From NCBI GenBank assembly GCA_012837385.1, contig DURH01000009.1, positions 1 through 38,793 on the forward strand: DNA of 38,793 nt. Direction: 5' to 3'. Below are positions 38,264 to 38,793 of the stretch, piece after piece. The stretch is from Bacillota bacterium (GTDB taxonomy: Bacteria; Bacillota; Limnochordia; Darwinibacteriales; Darwinibacteriaceae). Each line of letters starts with the position of its first letter. Positions within the stretch are counted from its first letter, which is position 1. Made by a program: the position numbers and the translations under genes. Under the pieces are notes generated by a model. That model was not told the origin of the DNA, searched no databases, and saw nothing but the letters and a program-made list of their open reading frames with translations.

Positions 38264-38793
38264 TCTTTTGTATAAAGAACTGCGCTTAGCAGCCCATCCC
38301 ACTCTGTTCATCTTTGCCCTCCTGGGAGTGCTGGTGATAGTCCCTGCCTATCCTTACGGCATGGTGTTTATGTTCGGCTGCCTAGGGGTTTTCAACACTT
38401 TCTTCTACGGCCGGGAAACCAATGACATCTTCTATTCAGCGCTGCTGCCCATTCCCAAACGGGATGTGGTGAAGGGGAAACTCCTGATGATTGTGTCGGT
38501 CCAGCTAGCGCAGATGCTTATTTCCCTTCCCTTGGCCTTCTGGCGGGTGAGTCTCCTGCCCCAGGGCAACCCCGCGGGGATCGAGGCCAATGTTGCCTAT
38601 TATGGTTTCGGCTTTGTGATTTACGCCATCTTCAACTTCCTTTTCCTCACCAGTTTCTTTAAGTCAGGCTATAAGGCGGGGAACGCGTTTCTATTGGCAT
38701 CGATTCCCGCGGTGCTGGTGCTGGCAGCCATGGAAGTGTTGGTCCATTTCCCAGCCTTTGCCTGGTTGGACAGTGTGGCCCCAGCAGATCTTG
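38256..38793 (+). CDS. ABC-2 permease, truncated by the window end
   Basis: The frame opens at ATG 38256 with MLNLLYKELRLAAHPTLFIF and runs to the last base without a stop, 179 residues seen. Several membrane helices are visible (LLGVLVIVPAYPYGMVFMFG, then FVIYAIFNFLFLTSFF). FYGRETNDIFYSALLPIPKRDVV matches the conserved N-terminal segment of ABC-2_permease-type proteins. It forms an exporter with the preceding ATPase; the substrate is unknown. Confidence 0.85.
   Translation, partial: MLNLLYKELRLAAHPTLFIFALLGVLVIVPAYPYGMVFMFGCLGVFNTFFYGRETNDIFYSALLPIPKRDVVKGKLLMIVSVQLAQMLISLPLAFWRVSLLPQGNPAGIEANVAYYGFGFVIYAIFNFLFLTSFFKSGYKAGNAFLLASIPAVLVLAAMEVLVHFPAFAWLDSVAPADL

Noticed and set aside
1-38793. 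tRNA, rRNA, insertion sequences, phage genes or CRISPR arrays
   Set aside because: I looked for tRNA-like cloverleaves, transposase motifs, integrase motifs and regular spacer arrays on both strands and found none I could support.

Overview
The window looks like a compact chromosomal stretch from an anaerobic-type Bacillota (Firmicutes). The evidence is a T-box leader, a ydaO-type c-di-AMP riboswitch, AbrB/SpoVT, DeoR and RpiR regulators, strong GGAGG ribosome binding sites, frequent TTG/GTG starts and U-tract terminators. A deep-branching class such as Limnochordia is my guess, not something the sequence proves. Both sugar-type solute-binding proteins lack a lipobox cysteine, which is unusual for a monoderm.

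Region 1 (1-11.6 kb) is carbohydrate acquisition. After the tail of a Crp/Fnr-like gene come a solute-binding protein, two permeases without an ATPase, a class II ketose-bisphosphate aldolase, a divergent DeoR repressor with an operator inside its own promoter, a sugar kinase of the ADP-dependent PFK/glucokinase family, an RpiR/SIS regulator, a sugar-phosphate-isomerase-type TIM barrel, a glucuronate-isomerase-like protein, a PfkB (KDG-kinase-like) kinase and a SpoIIM-like membrane protein. Region 2 (11.6-18 kb) holds an SDR dehydrogenase, a cation/proton antiporter behind a c-di-AMP riboswitch with terminator, an AraC-GyrI regulator coupled to a BtrH-N-like protein, a C-terminally anchored hypothetical protein that appears to start at ATT, and an SDR-type L-threonine dehydrogenase with a structured leader.

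Region 3 (18-21.8 kb) is a selenium-metabolism-type module: LysR regulator, cysteine desulfurase/selenocysteine-lyase-like enzyme, YedE transporter, TusA-like protein and DUF3343 protein. Two copies of the palindrome ATTGTACAAT lie in the divergent desulfurase/yedE promoter region. Region 4 (22-30.7 kb) is a second ABC import operon (RpiR, HAD phosphatase, binding protein, ATPase, two permeases). It also encodes an alkaline-phosphatase-superfamily phosphodiesterase and a 5'-nucleotidase-like protein, and none of the three hydrolases has a signal peptide. This suggests uptake of an intact phosphorylated compound followed by cytosolic hydrolysis, and it is one of the two best candidates for an undescribed system.

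Region 5 (30.7-38.8 kb) contains a two-gene membrane unit (a TM-anchored coiled-coil protein with a GrpE-like head, and a repeat coiled-coil protein with LysM), a YmaF-like protein with an apparent CTG start, and a T-box-controlled tyrosine-phenol-lyase/tryptophanase-family enzyme. That enzyme keeps the PLP lysine but has lost two other conserved active-site residues; together with its T-box it is the other leading candidate. The window ends with an AlkZ/YcaQ-type DNA glycosylase-like protein, a zinc-ribbon membrane protein, and an HTH-AbrB regulator with an ABC-2 exporter that runs off the end.
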